A stretch of 32,579 bases of DNA from Bradyrhizobium sp. Arg816 (GTDB lineage Bacteria > Pseudomonadota > Alphaproteobacteria > Rhizobiales > Xanthobacteraceae): contig NZ_JAPRAQ010000044.1 of NCBI RefSeq assembly GCF_029989365.1, positions 1 through 32,579 of the forward strand. Direction: 5' to 3'. The first letter of the stretch is position 1. Every line of letters begins with the position of its first letter. Shown here piece by piece: positions 1 through 9,208 of this stretch. The notes beneath the pieces are model-generated. The model searched no databases, was not told the DNA's origin, and was given only the letters and a program-made list of their open reading frames with translations. Both the position numbers and the translations under genes were made by a program.

Positions 1-515
1 CTGGTCCAGAACTTCACGGCGCTGAGCCCCAGTGGAAGCCCCTCAAGGGTCACCGCAAGGCTCGAATGCATCAATATTCCGCATGTCGTGTACGTTTGGG
101 GTTTTCCGTCCAATCTTCGAGAGTTGCTTTTGGGGATGCGCTTAATCATCCCGATCAGATCCGGGCGCTCCCTTTGATAGGTGAATTCGGTCGTATCATG
201 CAGAACAAGAACAGGCCCTTTCGCAGCCGCGATACGTTCCCGCGTCGATTTAAAATGACCAGACAGGATGTCGGCCTCGCTTACTCGTTCATTGGAGAAG
301 AAACGATAGGCCGCCTTGGTATTCGCCCGGTCTTGGCAAACCATCGGAATGCTCTGTCCGATGTCTCCACCAATCTGCTTCAGCAGCATGCGAAATCTCT
401 CGCCAAGTCGAGCGTCCTGGAATTCGCACAGCGCAGCTTCACGATCAAACCAAGTCACCGCGTCAGACGCCAAACGATGGGCGTTCTCATCCCGGGCGCG
501 TGAAGCCAGTCCCAT
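1..515 (-). CDS. IS4-family (Tn5-like) transposase, N-terminal part, runs off left edge
   Basis: Translating the minus strand from ATG at 515 gives 171 codons without a stop up to the window edge. The protein has the layout of Tn5/IS50-type transposases: an N-terminal region with ARLGERF, a GQSIP...CQDRANTKAAYRFF block, and then VLHDTTEF, where Asp107 would be the first residue of the DDE catalytic triad (compare the DTT motif of Tn5 Tnp). The remaining catalytic residues would lie beyond the window. The start is supported by a purine-rich stretch (AGAGGTG) just upstream of the ATG. Nothing shows that this copy is broken, but only the first third is visible. It belongs to an insertion sequence rather than to the island's cargo. 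Confidence 0.85.
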   Translation of the reverse strand, partial: MGLASRARDENAHRLASDAVTWFDREAALCEFQDARLGERFRMLLKQIGGDIGQSIPMVCQDRANTKAAYRFFSNERVSEADILSGHFKSTRERIAAAKGPVLVLHDTTEFTYQRERPDLIGMIKRIPKSNSRRLDGKPQTYTTCGILMHSSLAVTLEGLPLGLSAVKFWT

Positions 516-548
516 AGAGCACCTCTTCTCGAATCAGGTGCCCATCAA

Positions 549-566
549 AGAATCACAAGTGATTCT
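549..566. repeat. Short palindrome beside the IS4 transposase start
   Basis: AGAATCAC and GTGATTCT form 8-bp inverted arms around AA. It lies about 35 bp upstream of the IS4 transposase start, so it could be part of the element's end or an operator. I cannot identify the IS terminus with confidence. Confidence 0.3.
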
Positions 567-732
567 GGCGACTCAAGTTTTTCGGCTCAGTGCACCTCAA
601 AAAATGTGGGTAATCGTAAGTTTCGTCGTATGCGTACTCAGCTCCTCACGTGAGACACTATGATGCTCTGCGAACACACCGTTTGCGGATCTTCGATCGG
701 CGAGAAGCGCATTTCACTCGGTCGCGCCCTGT

Positions 733-3495
733 TCAGTTGAAGCCGACATTAGCGCCTAAACGGTCCCGCAGTGCCTGCCGACTGATGACAAGATTGTTGA
801 GGTTCAGGTCCGGCGGTCGTGCTGCCAATCGCCTAACCAGTTCCCGGGTACCGTCCACGACAAAGACGCCGCAGTCATAACCGTTCTGCTGCTGTCTTAT
901 CGGCGCCTGTTGCAGGTTAGCGTCGAGCCGTCCTGCGAGTTCCGCTGCGGGCCTGTCATTGTATCCCTGAGTGGAGTCATAGTGATAGGCGACCGGCCGG
1001 CCCCGATCGCGGCGATCAACCAGCAGCAGCGACCAGTGACTGCCGCGCCGATGTCTATCCGTATCGCTGGCATCGCTTACCGGCAGGAACAGGAAGCCGG
1101 CTGTATCATGGCGAACCCAGCCTAATGCTCGTTCGGCGACCTCCTTGGAGGGGGATCGCAACATTTGGGCTATCAGGGGATCCACGAACCGCGTCCGGGC
1201 GGCGAGATCCGGATTGTTCTGCTGCAACTCCTGCGCCAAGAGCTCATAGTCCCGCTGGATATGCTCGTCACCCAGCCACTGCGTGGGGTCCAGCACGGGT
1301 CCGCTGCGGTGGCCGGAAGAGGCAACGGTAGCTGAGGGGCCGACACCACCCGGGACAGGAGACGGGCGAGGATGATGGAATTGCGCACCGCGGCGTTCTC
1401 GCGGCCCCAATGTGATCGAGTAGGTCTCACCGTTGATGGAGACCTGGGTTGGGCCGCTGAACTGGGTCGGCTGGACCCCGATGTTATCCAGGACATCGAG
1501 TAAGAAATCCGGCACCGGCTGGGAGCCATCCTGCCAATCCTCGTCGACTCGGTATCGGATGTCCTCAAGCTCCTGAACTACGCCCGACCGCCCGCCGAAG
1601 AACGCGGGTTTACCGGGAGGGCTGAGCAGCGGCGCTGTCTGAGCATCGTCTCGCATCTGCTGCGGTGTGGACGGCAGATCAACGAAAGACTGAAGACCGC
1701 GGTAGATGTCTGACGACCGAGCTGTCGCGTCTGATGGCTCGGTGAAGAGGGGCGGTCTGCCGGCAGCCCCAGCCACCGGCGCTGATTGAGCATCGTCTCG
1801 CATCTGCTGCGGTGTGTACGGCAGATCAATGAAAGAGTAGAGACCGCGGTAGATGTCTGACGACTGAGCTGGCACCTCTGATGGTTCGGTGAAGACCGCC
1901 GGTCTGGCGGTAGCCCCACCCACCGGCGCTGACTGAGCATCGTCTCGCATCTGCTGCGGTGTGTACGGCAGATCAACGAAAGAGTTGAGACCGCGGTAGA
2001 TGTCTGACGACTGAGCTGGCGCGTCCGACGGTCCGGTGAAGACTGGCGGTTTGGCGGCAGCCCCACTCACCGGCGCCGATTGAGCATCGTCTAGCATCTG
2101 CTGCGGCGTGTACGGCAGATCAATGAAAGACTGAAGACCGCGGAAGATGTCTGGCGACTGAGCTGGCGCGTCCGATGGTCCGGTGAAGAGCGGCGGTCTG
2201 GCGGCAGCCCTACCTACCGGCGCTGACTGAGCATCGTCTCTCACTTCCTGCGAGGTGTACGGCAGGTCAACGAAAGAGTCGAGACCTCGGTAGATCGCCG
2301 ACGACCCATCTGGCACCGCTTCCGGCGTCGGCCACTGAAAATCGTACGGCAGGTGCGGCGACCACGTTGAGTTCGACTCGCCACGCCGCGGCTCTCCACC
2401 CGCCTGGTCAGGGGAGACGCCCAGCGCAGCGTTCGCCTCGACGAGCCATAGGTAGCTCCGAAGACGATCGAAGCCCATGTCAGCGTTTTGACTGGCTTTT
2501 TTAAAGTCCGTGTGATCGTCGTTCAACGACTTTTGCTGCTCACTGGTGCCGGTGAGTCGGCTCACTATGCTCCCTCGCCCCTTCCTTTGGAGCCAAGCAC
2601 CGAATCTTCGTTGGTTGCCGGCCAGATCTTGAACAACTTTCCTCCGGCTAGTCTCCTCGGGTTTGAGCATGCTCAGCTCTGCCTCTTCCAGGCCATCAAT
2701 GATGCGGGCGTCATCGGGATAAAGATGCAATGTGGGCGACGGAACAGCATGGCCGCTGGGCTCCCGAGACGCACCGGCTCCGGAAACGTGCTCGGCATCG
2801 CCAACCTTGTTTAACGCGAACAATAGAAGCTCGTCCTTCGGGAACAACTTCTGAGCGAATTCAATCCGGGCAGCGTGGTCCAGCCCGGATATCGAGTAGC
2901 CCGCAAGATTAAGCGCGTTAGAAAATCTGCGAAGACTACGATCATGACGAGCAGCGCTGCCTGCCGTCATGCCACTGGCATTAAGCCGCTCTGAGAGGGG
3001 CGCGTCGTCCGCTGAGGGGATCGTGCGCGGCCGCCCGCCAGAAGCAGAAGCGACATAGCTCGGATCACGATACGCACGAAGGACACTCAACCCTTTCTTC
3101 ATGTCTTCGTCCTTCGGGAAGTAAGTCTTGACGTGACGGACCAGGGACTCGTGGTCCCCCAGAACAATCGTTTGGCGATGAGCGCCAAGATGATTTCCAA
3201 GTCGGCGAAGCGCCTGAGTATAGCGCTTAACCGTCTTCTGGTTTGGCTTTTTCTGAGCCGCATATTTGGCAATCGCCTTATCGATAATGCCCCGATCTTC
3301 TGCAGAGAGATGGGGATGGGGATTGTGGTTGCGGCCGCCACCGGAGACAGGACCCCGATCGGGTGGGCGCGCCTCGGCCAAGTGCTGCTCAAAGCCCTCT
3401 TGCCCGGCATCGCCCCCCTGGTGCTGTTCCAAGACGGCGTGCTGCGCCTGGGACCAAGCCGTTACATTGGATGGATCGAAATTGTACGGGTCCAC
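733..3495 (-). CDS. nopD: NopD/XopD-like type III effector, C48 (Ulp1) SUMO protease
   Basis: Predicted secreted effector of 920 residues. Known NopD/XopD/Bel2-5 relatives enter the plant nucleus and remove SUMO from host proteins. The C-terminal Ulp1/C48 domain (about 735-915) has the full catalytic set: His820 in HWSLLL, Asp840 in YHYDS, Gln869/Gln870 and Cys875 in NGYDCGVFVVD. Residues 401-645 carry five tandem 49-residue repeats with the core RGL.SF.DLPYT. The N-terminal 65-355 shows three weakly similar helical segments (around 65-145, 168-235 and 260-355). There is no signal peptide, as expected for type III secretion. A tts box lies about 45 bp upstream, so TtsI control is likely. A DLNLN stretch near residue 896 resembles an EAR-type repressor motif but is not a clean match. 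A decayed paralogue of the protease domain lies at 30840-31488. The symbol is by family resemblance; Bel2-5 is a close alternative name. Confidence 0.88.
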   Translation of the reverse strand: MDPYNFDPSNVTAWSQAQHAVLEQHQGGDAGQEGFEQHLAEARPPDRGPVSGGGRNHNPHPHLSAEDRGIIDKAIAKYAAQKKPNQKTVKRYTQALRRLGNHLGAHRQTIVLGDHESLVRHVKTYFPKDEDMKKGLSVLRAYRDPSYVASASGGRPRTIPSADDAPLSERLNASGMTAGSAARHDRSLRRFSNALNLAGYSISGLDHAARIEFAQKLFPKDELLLFALNKVGDAEHVSGAGASREPSGHAVPSPTLHLYPDDARIIDGLEEAELSMLKPEETSRRKVVQDLAGNQRRFGAWLQRKGRGSIVSRLTGTSEQQKSLNDDHTDFKKASQNADMGFDRLRSYLWLVEANAALGVSPDQAGGEPRRGESNSTWSPHLPYDFQWPTPEAVPDGSSAIYRGLDSFVDLPYTSQEVRDDAQSAPVGRAAARPPLFTGPSDAPAQSPDIFRGLQSFIDLPYTPQQMLDDAQSAPVSGAAAKPPVFTGPSDAPAQSSDIYRGLNSFVDLPYTPQQMRDDAQSAPVGGATARPAVFTEPSEVPAQSSDIYRGLYSFIDLPYTPQQMRDDAQSAPVAGAAGRPPLFTEPSDATARSSDIYRGLQSFVDLPSTPQQMRDDAQTAPLLSPPGKPAFFGGRSGVVQELEDIRYRVDEDWQDGSQPVPDFLLDVLDNIGVQPTQFSGPTQVSINGETYSITLGPRERRGAQFHHPRPSPVPGGVGPSATVASSGHRSGPVLDPTQWLGDEHIQRDYELLAQELQQNNPDLAARTRFVDPLIAQMLRSPSKEVAERALGWVRHDTAGFLFLPVSDASDTDRHRRGSHWSLLLVDRRDRGRPVAYHYDSTQGYNDRPAAELAGRLDANLQQAPIRQQQNGYDCGVFVVDGTRELVRRLAARPPDLNLNNLVISRQALRDRLGANVGFN
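1632..2295 (-). repeat. Five tandem 147-bp repeats inside the nopD-like gene
   Basis: The units begin at residues 401, 450, 499, 548 and 597, an exact 49-residue (147-bp) period; the last unit diverges after about 25 residues. Each unit reads RGL.SF.DLPYT followed by Q..RDDAQSAPV and a Pro-rich linker ending in PSDAPAQS. The units differ at scattered positions, so they are not fresh duplications. Confidence 0.93.
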
Positions 3496-3540
3496 GCTAG
3501 CCTCACGTCCAAGAAATCAATTGAGCTGATCCTATTATGG

Positions 3541-3564
3541 ATAGGCTTTCCAGAAGCTGACGAG
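3541..3564 (-). promoter_or_regulatory. tts box upstream of the nopD-like gene
   Basis: Read on the minus strand this is CTCGTCAGCTTCTGGAAAGC followed by CTATCC. It agrees closely with the rhizobial tts box (GTCAGCTT-N-TCGAAAGCT) bound by TtsI, the activator of type III secretion genes. Its spacing of about 45 bp from the effector start and its orientation are right for driving that gene. Confidence 0.82.
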
Positions 3565-3611
3565 GCCGTCGCGCGTGAAGCAATGCATCTCCACATCTGC
3601 AAAACGAAACT

Positions 3612-3636
3612 GCCCCGCTCTCAATCGTCGCGGGGC
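3612..3636 (-). terminator. Terminator-like hairpin upstream of the effector promoter
   Basis: GCCCCGC (3612-3618) pairs perfectly with GCGGGGC (3630-3636) around an 11-nt loop. On the minus strand the stem is followed by AGTTTCGTTTT, so it may stop leftward transcripts before the tts box. No gene that would use it is recognisable to its right. Confidence 0.4.
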
Positions 3637-3639
3637 TTC

Positions 3640-4168
3640 ATGGGTTTCAGGACCCGCCATCCTTGCCGCCGATGAAGCCTTCCGGCGGCATCGGAGCCGA
3701 CGACTCGTCATTGCTCTGGTAGCAAAACGGCATACCGGCGGCTCCGCACTTGTCCGCGGTCGATCTTCTCCCGGCTGGAAGCGTATGCGACCGGTCGGTT
3801 CAGCGGCCATCAGCTGCGCAGGGTGCAGCGATTGCTGAAGAATTGGCGATCAAAGGCCGCTCGACAGCTCATCAGCAGCGCAGCGATCAAGCTAGCGGTC
3901 CAAGCTTCGTGTCTTAGGATCTAATCTCGACAGGTTCTTTCGTCGAATCACCGCAAGCCGCTCGCTCGCTACGGCGCTCTGGAGGGCACGCTTTCGCGGC
4001 AGCTGATTCAGGAGAGACTACGGTGCGCTTCGGTAACATTGTCATCTGAGGCAATATGAGTGGGCAGCTTTCCATGGCACGTGACAATCTCGTCATAGCA
4101 ACGGCGCCGGCGCCAGGTAGGCCTGGATGGCTCGAGAGGCAGCCTTGAGCTGGCCAGGGCGCAATCTG
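3640..4168. other. Region with no recognisable gene
   Basis: Only short overlapping frames without family resemblance are present. I see no promoter, repeat or RNA gene here. Confidence 0.6.
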
Positions 4169-4523
4169 TCAATCGAACTTGTAGGAGGCCTGGAAGAACG
4201 TACCCCAACGCTCCATGCTGTACTCCCGAATGCTAGCAAGTGATTGATGCAGCCGCTTTCGCAGTGCATGGAGTAGGCGTCCTTTTTGGTCTTCCGCATG
4301 GCCGAATAGCGGCCACCAAGCCGAGGCTGATATTGTCGGTGTTGAAGTAGGACAGCACGCCTTCAAGCTGGAATCCGCCGCCACCACTGCCGTGTTGTTG
4401 AGAAAACGTGGTCACGGGGCGCGATAGATGATGGTCCCGCCGGCGCCGTTCCATGCCATCGCTCGGGGATGGGCTGGCCCGAGCCTCCTGGCCATGATCA
4501 TGTTCGAAACTCTCGCTCAGCAT
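4169..4523 (-). pseudogene. Remnant of an outer-membrane beta-barrel protein
   Basis: Pieces in different minus-strand frames can be chained: GGGFQLEGVLSYFNTDNISL in one frame, MRKTKKDAYS in another, and a C-terminal ERWGTFFQASYKFD in a third. Alternating aromatic strands and a terminal strand ending in YKFD are typical of Gram-negative outer-membrane barrels. At least two frame changes mean it is dead. I cannot name the family. Confidence 0.35.
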
Positions 4524-4773
4524 CAGCCGCTCAACCGACAGGCCGAGCGCTACGCTCTGGAAGACGTGAACATTGGCTCGTAGACAACCCGTTGCGCCGC
4601 GCCGTCACCGACACCAAATCGTGGCCATACCTCTTCCAATGTCCAACGGCGCCGAGCGCCTGTCGAGACCACTTCCAATCGGGAGACTTTCGAAATAGGC
4701 GTATGGTCCGTCATACGCCTATGTCTTCATCCTTCATCATACCGCGCAAGGCGGTCCTCACGCTGAGCGATAC

Positions 4774-5406
4774 GCCGATTGAGGGCGACTGGCCGCATCT
4801 GCGGATCGACGCCACTGACGTTGAGGTGCGCCAGAATAGTCGCATCGTGTCGATCGCGGTGATCATCGCCGTCGGCGTCGATTGCCATGGCCGGCGCGAG
4901 GTGTTCGGCATGGACATCGGCCCCTCCGAAGCCGAGACGTTCTGGGGTGCCGCATCCAGCTCATGCGCAACGCGCTGGCGAATGTCGGTAAAAGCTTCCT
5001 ACCCGTCGTCTCCGCTTTCATGGCAACCGTCTTTAGCAAGGTTGATGCCGAGGCTGCAGGAACGCAGTGGCGGACGTCGCCGACCAACTCCGCCCCAAGC
5101 TGCCCAAGCTCGCGGGCTCCATTGACCGAGACTGAGACCGATGTGATCGATTACATGACGTTCCCGCCCCAGCACCGAACAAAAAGCACTCTACCAGCCC
5201 GATCGAGGGCCTCAACGGCGAGATCAATCGGCGACAAAGGTGGCCGGCATCTTCCCAATGAGGACGCCATCGATCGCCTCATCGGTGCAATCCTGCTCGA
5301 GCAAAATGACAAATGGACCGTCCAGCGCGCCCGTTACATGACGCTGGAAGTCATCGCACCGCTGAGTGATGATCCCACCGTCACCCTACCGGCGATCGCC
5401 CGCTGA
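4774..5406 (+). pseudogene. Decayed IS256-family transposase
   Basis: The first frame reads IEGDWPHLRIDATDVEVRQN, then an IIAVGVDCHGRREVFGMDIG block and GPSEAETFW, matching the central DDE region of IS256-type Mutator-like transposases. An internal deletion follows: the chain resumes in another frame with LMRNALANVGKS, is lost again, and resumes with YMTFPPQHR and the C-terminal NEDAIDRLIGAILLEQND...RYMTLE block up to the stop at 5406. The N-terminal half is missing. It cannot make a working transposase. Confidence 0.8.
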
Positions 5407-6120
5407 CCTCCCCGGCACCCGCCGCTGAACGCGGTGACCCGCCGCCAGTTGCACCATGACATGGGACACGATCTCATCGTATCATCTGCGTGACACCGGC
5501 CACAATATCGAGAAACGAGGAGTCCGTGAACAGTAAGCCTAGATCGGATCCCGTTTTGACTGGCGGTTTACGGTTATTTTGGCCCGCATGATGCGCTGAC
5601 GCCCTTCCATTTTACGAACAATGCGAAGACACCGGGCTCGCTGTCCGCCGATGAAGGCGATCGAATCTCTCTGGGCCGCACGGGCGCATATGTTCGTGCT
5701 CGAGAAGAGACGGGTCACCTGTGACATCGAGGTATTCGACATCGTCCGACACACCGCCGACATCTTCCCGAGGACGCGACCGGCGGCATCGAGTAACAGT
5801 GAACGGCCGTTCGTTGGCCTGTTGTCGGATCACCTTCGAGCTTGATCGGATGGGCTCGGCTGTCGTCGAAGTCGCAGAGATAATGGATCGTCTTTCGTGA
5901 ATGATGTCGCAGAGGCGCGCCTTGCAAATATCGATGGGATTCTGCTGACACCTTCTCGCGGCATGGCATATGCGAGTTTCACGACCTCTTTGAAGGGATC
6001 GGCTTATGTCTGTGCTTGACGATACCCTTAAGTCGGACGTCCGCTGGACAAATGGGTGGGTTTCAGACAGGAGGGCATCGACCCACACCGGCCGCTTTCG
6101 TTTTGTGAATGGCGTCGGGT
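5407..6120. other. Region with no recognisable gene
   Basis: The first roughly 100 bp probably include the right end of the IS256 remnant. The rest has only unrecognised short frames on both strands. Confidence 0.55.
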
Positions 6121-6145
6121 TCGTCAGCTTTCGGAAAGCTAGTCC
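6121..6145 (+). promoter_or_regulatory. Orphan tts box
   Basis: TCGTCAGCTTTCGGAAAGCT followed by AGTCC is a close match to the TtsI-binding tts box, pointing rightward. No effector-like protein follows: frames downstream are short and unrecognised, and an IS66 remnant begins about 350 bp on. The effector it once served has probably been lost. Confidence 0.75.
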
Positions 6146-6493
6146 GTGTACAGTGACGTCGAAGTTAGCGGCGCGTGGTAGGGACAGCGTTTGCCCTGTG
6201 TATGCGTGGGGCTTTTGGGCGCCGAGTCACGTTTCTGCTAACTTCAACCAGTGCGGCGTGGCAGGGACAGCATCTGATCCACCAGCTGACCAGCGCCGAG
6301 TCGCGCCCGCGCTGCTTCCGGTGTGAGACTGGGACCATATGTAACCACCGGACGACGTCTTCCAGATCAAGCTAATAGCCACCTTGCGGCCGCTCCGCGG
6401 AAAGGGGGCTCCGGGCCGGAAATCAGAAAATTGTTAAATGACCTTGTAGGCGGCTCGGTGCAACGTTTGATCGTTAGGCTTGGAACGAACACA
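6146..6493. other. Region downstream of the orphan tts box
   Basis: It holds a degenerate duplication (GGGACAGCG/GGGACAGCA blocks near 6180 and 6262) and short frames of 66 and 119 codons without family resemblance. A small unknown effector cannot be excluded. Confidence 0.45.
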
Positions 6494-6682
6494 ATGCATA
6501 GTGTTATCACTGTCGCTTCCGGTTTTGAGATCTTCATCAGATCCGGACGTCAGCGGAAGCGCAGCGACGAGGACAAGGCGCGGATTGTTGCGGAGCTCGT
6601 GGCGAGCGTCGACTCGGTCGTGCGCTGGTGCGACGGCACGCATTGTCGTCGACAGCAGCTGTTTGGCTGGATAGGTCCGTAA
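6494..6682 (+). pseudogene. IS66-family OrfA (TnpA) remnant
   Basis: The frame MHSVITVASGFEIF...RKRSDEDKARIVAE...RRQQLFGW follows the start and helix-turn-helix region of IS66 TnpA proteins (usual pattern: R.WSDD.KARIV.E and then ..QQLF.WRR). It stops after about 62 codons, and neither TnpB nor TnpC follows, so this is a solitary fragment. Confidence 0.7.
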
Positions 6683-7147
6683 AGAAGTGGCCGGCGACGA
6701 TTCCGAAGCAGACGATATACAGCTTGCGCCGGCCGTGTTGGATGCGTGATGCCCGCCCTTAGCCCTGAGCGTAAGGGCTAAAGGCGTCGAAACCCACGAG
6801 GAGCTTAGCCAGCTTTCAGGCAAGCTCTAACGGGCCAACGGTCCTGCTTGAGTGCAAGCGCAGCCCATTCAGGCTTCGACGCGCGAGGGCACGAGCTCAC
6901 CGGCCAGCCTCTCTCCGAACATTCTCCCCTCGCTGCACTACTCCAGAGAGCTTCCGTCGAGCGTGCCACTCCACCGTCCGAAGGGCCGCGGTGAGCTCCG
7001 CTACCACGTCGGGCGCACGTTCAGGGCACCACAATCCATGTTCCCTGCCGTGGTTGCACTGTCGGAGGCGATGCGGCTGTCCGGCATCGATCGCGAAAGG
7101 ATCCACGCGCGGGCCTCGGCCAGGTCTGGTTGCAACCTCCGAAACAC
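6683..7147. other. Region with no recognisable gene
   Basis: Frames of 84 codons (minus) and 117 codons (plus) overlap here, but neither shows a family signature or a good ribosome site. Confidence 0.5.
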
Positions 7148-7979
7148 TCACGTCATCCTTGGTGTGACGACAGTCGAGATATCATGTCGGTTCGGGTTCC
7201 TGTAGCGGTCGGCGAGACTTTTGAACAACTCACCCATCTGATCTGACCGAACAGTAAATTCCCCATAATTAGGATCAAAGAGGGTCGTCATTCCATTCGA
7301 TGTCGACGTTGCGATTGTGTGGGCGCCACCTGCGGCGAAACGCAAGCGGACCAAATAGATCGACCCATCGTCAGTGACCTCATTCACGATCTGGTCAATG
7401 CGCGAAGATGTACCAAACCGATATCGCGTCTGTTCAGCGAACGGCTCTAGGTCGGCTTCGCGTAACATCGTACTTTTTGCCTGAAGGTTGTGAGACCCTT
7501 CCGCCCTATCGCTGCGCAACAGACTCTTGAGGTCTTCATACCGCTGTTGCCGCATTGCCGCTGAGCTGGGATTTTGAGTCCCCGGGCGCTGCGCTCATCC
7601 GGGATGAAGGGCTGCTCGGGATATTGAGGAGCCACTCCGCTGCCAATTCAACGCAGATTCCGTTGACATTGGCCTCGGGCAATTCAGCAGTCCTGTGTTC
7701 GAACAGAGGACGGATAGGCATCGCTGGAGAGGATGGATTTGAGCTGGAGGACAGAGGGTATGTGCTGGGGTCCGAGGTGCTTGGACTGTAAATGATTGCA
7801 TCTGAGGTATGTGGCTTGCTGCAGCAGAGCCCCATTTTGTCGGACAATTCCCCAGATGGCGGGCTCTCCCGTCGAGCGAGATCCGTCAATGTTTGAGCAA
7901 ATTCGTAACTGTCCACCGACCGACTCGGTTCGTCAGCTTGATTAGGGCGTGTGGATCGGCCACTAACTGGATTATACAT
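7148..7979 (-). pseudogene. nopT: nopT-like type III effector (YopT/C58 cysteine protease), frameshifted
   Basis: NopT is an autoprocessing cysteine protease effector that becomes acylated and anchors in the host membrane. The first frame (7979-7536, 147 codons) carries the self-cleavage and lipidation site DKM-GLCCSKP, with Gly50 as myristoylation site, Cys52/Cys53 as palmitoylation sites, and the catalytic Cys109 in NGICVELAAEWL. The second frame (entering near 7590 and ending at 7148) carries the catalytic His in GGAHTIATS and Asp in FDPNYGEF. The two frames differ by one base; homology switches around 7585-7600, in ATGAGCGCAGCGCCC. All three catalytic residues survive but sit in different frames, so the intact protease is not made unless the shift is a sequencing error or is bypassed. 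A truncated N-terminal product could still be secreted. A tts box lies about 80 bp upstream. Confidence 0.88.
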
Positions 7980-8059
7980 GCCGGTTCGCCTGCTTCTTCA
8001 GCGTACGTTTCCTCAGAGCGAGCGCGGGCTGCTTACGCTCTGCTTGCGAATGTTATTCG

Positions 8060-8083
8060 CGGCAAGCTGATGACGAGCTGACA
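8060..8083 (-). promoter_or_regulatory. tts box upstream of nopT
   Basis: Minus-strand GTCAGCTCGTCATCAGCTTG followed by CC matches the tts box core GTCAGCT-N3-C-N3-AGCT with CC at the right place, though the central CGAA is altered. It lies about 80 bp before the nopT start. Confidence 0.65.
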
Positions 8084-8645
8084 ACCAGATAAGTTGGCGA
8101 AGCTACCGCCCCCCGCGCCTAATTAGTGTCTCGACCGTCTCTGCGAGCCCCGCTCCAGGTGCGGGGTAGTGCCGACGAGCTCATGACCGTCGCACAGCGA
8201 CGGCAGGCCGACCTTGTGCAATTTCGGATGCAGTCAGGGTGGTGGGGCGACAGCGTCTTTGTCAAATTGAATTCGACCGTCTCGTTGGCCTCGATCTCAC
8301 CATCATCGCGTTATGCCGGCGGTCGGCGCACACTTCTCGCTCCAAAGAGTGCGCAATTCGCGTCGTGATCGCCCAGTGATTGCCTTGTAGCCGGCCGTGG
8401 GCCCGGCGAGAGTTTGTTGTTGCTGCCGAACCGCGTTCAGCATGGCTCCGCCAGCTTTACCCGGATCAGTGCACTGTTCGCTGCTCCTAGTTGATAGCAG
8501 CTAATTCAGGCTCAGCCTCCCCGCGCACGGTAACGGGCGATCGATCCTGACATATATCCGCTTATGACGCCTCAATTCGGCGGCGCCGAATCGGTGCTTC
8601 TGCAGCCGCTCGGCTCTCCTTCCGCTCGGATATCACTTCAGTTCA
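8084..8645. other. Region with no recognisable gene
   Basis: Short plus-strand frames only (80 and 85 codons), without family resemblance or ribosome sites. Confidence 0.5.
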
Positions 8646-9053
8646 TCATGCTGTCGCGCTCATCCGCGCGAACAACATTGCTGCGTCTGAGGGCCCTAAT
8701 CCAACGATGCCTACAAAGCTCGGCGGCGGCATCGGGATGTCCCGATGAGTGGGTCTCCACAGGTGAAGGCAATATCGGCTGTTATTCACATACTGCGAAT
8801 GTGGCGGATGCAGTTGCATGACGCACTCCTCTTCATCCCAGAACAGGTCTTTGACAAAGCACATCTCTTCCCAGTTCGGACAGCGCCGCGGCGTCGAGAC
8901 AGCGACATGCTCCCAGCCAGGACGGACGAATCCACTTATCTTTAGTTCACACCCGCAAGGCCCCTGCACAAAGAACACGCCGCAAGGGCCTGATCCCGGA
9001 ACCGTAGCGAATCGGCCGTGTTGCACGCGGCCGGCCTCCAGCTTCTCTATCAT
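8646..9053 (-). CDS. Hypothetical protein, DUF7694-like
   Basis: A 135-residue protein starting at ATG 9053, which overlaps the stop of the upstream small gene in ATGA. It has Cys/Trp/Pro-rich blocks: GPCGVFFVQGPCGCELKISG, then GWEHVAVS....RCPNWEEMCFVKDLFW, then QLHPPHSQYVNN and LHLWRP. The W.HV.VS / P.W.EM..VKD.FW / HPP.S.YVN / LHLWRP pattern is what I recall for DUF7694 proteins, which are often found in mobile DNA. No catalytic function is known to me. A GTG start at 9063-9065 is possible, but the ATGA coupling favours 9053. Confidence 0.65.
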   Translation of the reverse strand: MIEKLEAGRVQHGRFATVPGSGPCGVFFVQGPCGCELKISGFVRPGWEHVAVSTPRRCPNWEEMCFVKDLFWDEEECVMQLHPPHSQYVNNSRYCLHLWRPTHRDIPMPPPSFVGIVGLGPSDAAMLFARMSATA

Positions 9054-9208
9054 TTGCGCTCGCACGCCCGCTCCTTTGCCTTTCGGATGGCCTTGAACTC
9101 GACGCAGATGACGTTGTCTCGCAACTCGTCAACCGGCTCGATCCTCGGCCGAGCGCTTCTATACCGCTCTTCAGTGCACCATCTGAGAAAGCCGCAGATG
9201 TCCATCAT
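9050..9208 (-). CDS. Small hypothetical protein (52 aa), coupled to the DUF7694-like gene
   Basis: An ORF of 52 codons from ATG 9208 (a second ATG follows at once), preceded by a good ribosome site (AGGAG, about 8 nt before the start). It ends in TGA overlapping the next gene's ATG. The product is charged and starts MMDICGFLRW; it has no recognised family. The ribosome site and translational coupling are the reasons to call it real. Confidence 0.6.
   Translation of the reverse strand: MMDICGFLRWCTEERYRSARPRIEPVDELRDNVICVEFKAIRKAKERACERK

Noticed and set aside
1632..2295. Regular repeats that could suggest a CRISPR array
   Set aside because: The period is 147 bp, a multiple of three, within an open frame; the units are protein repeats without unique spacers.
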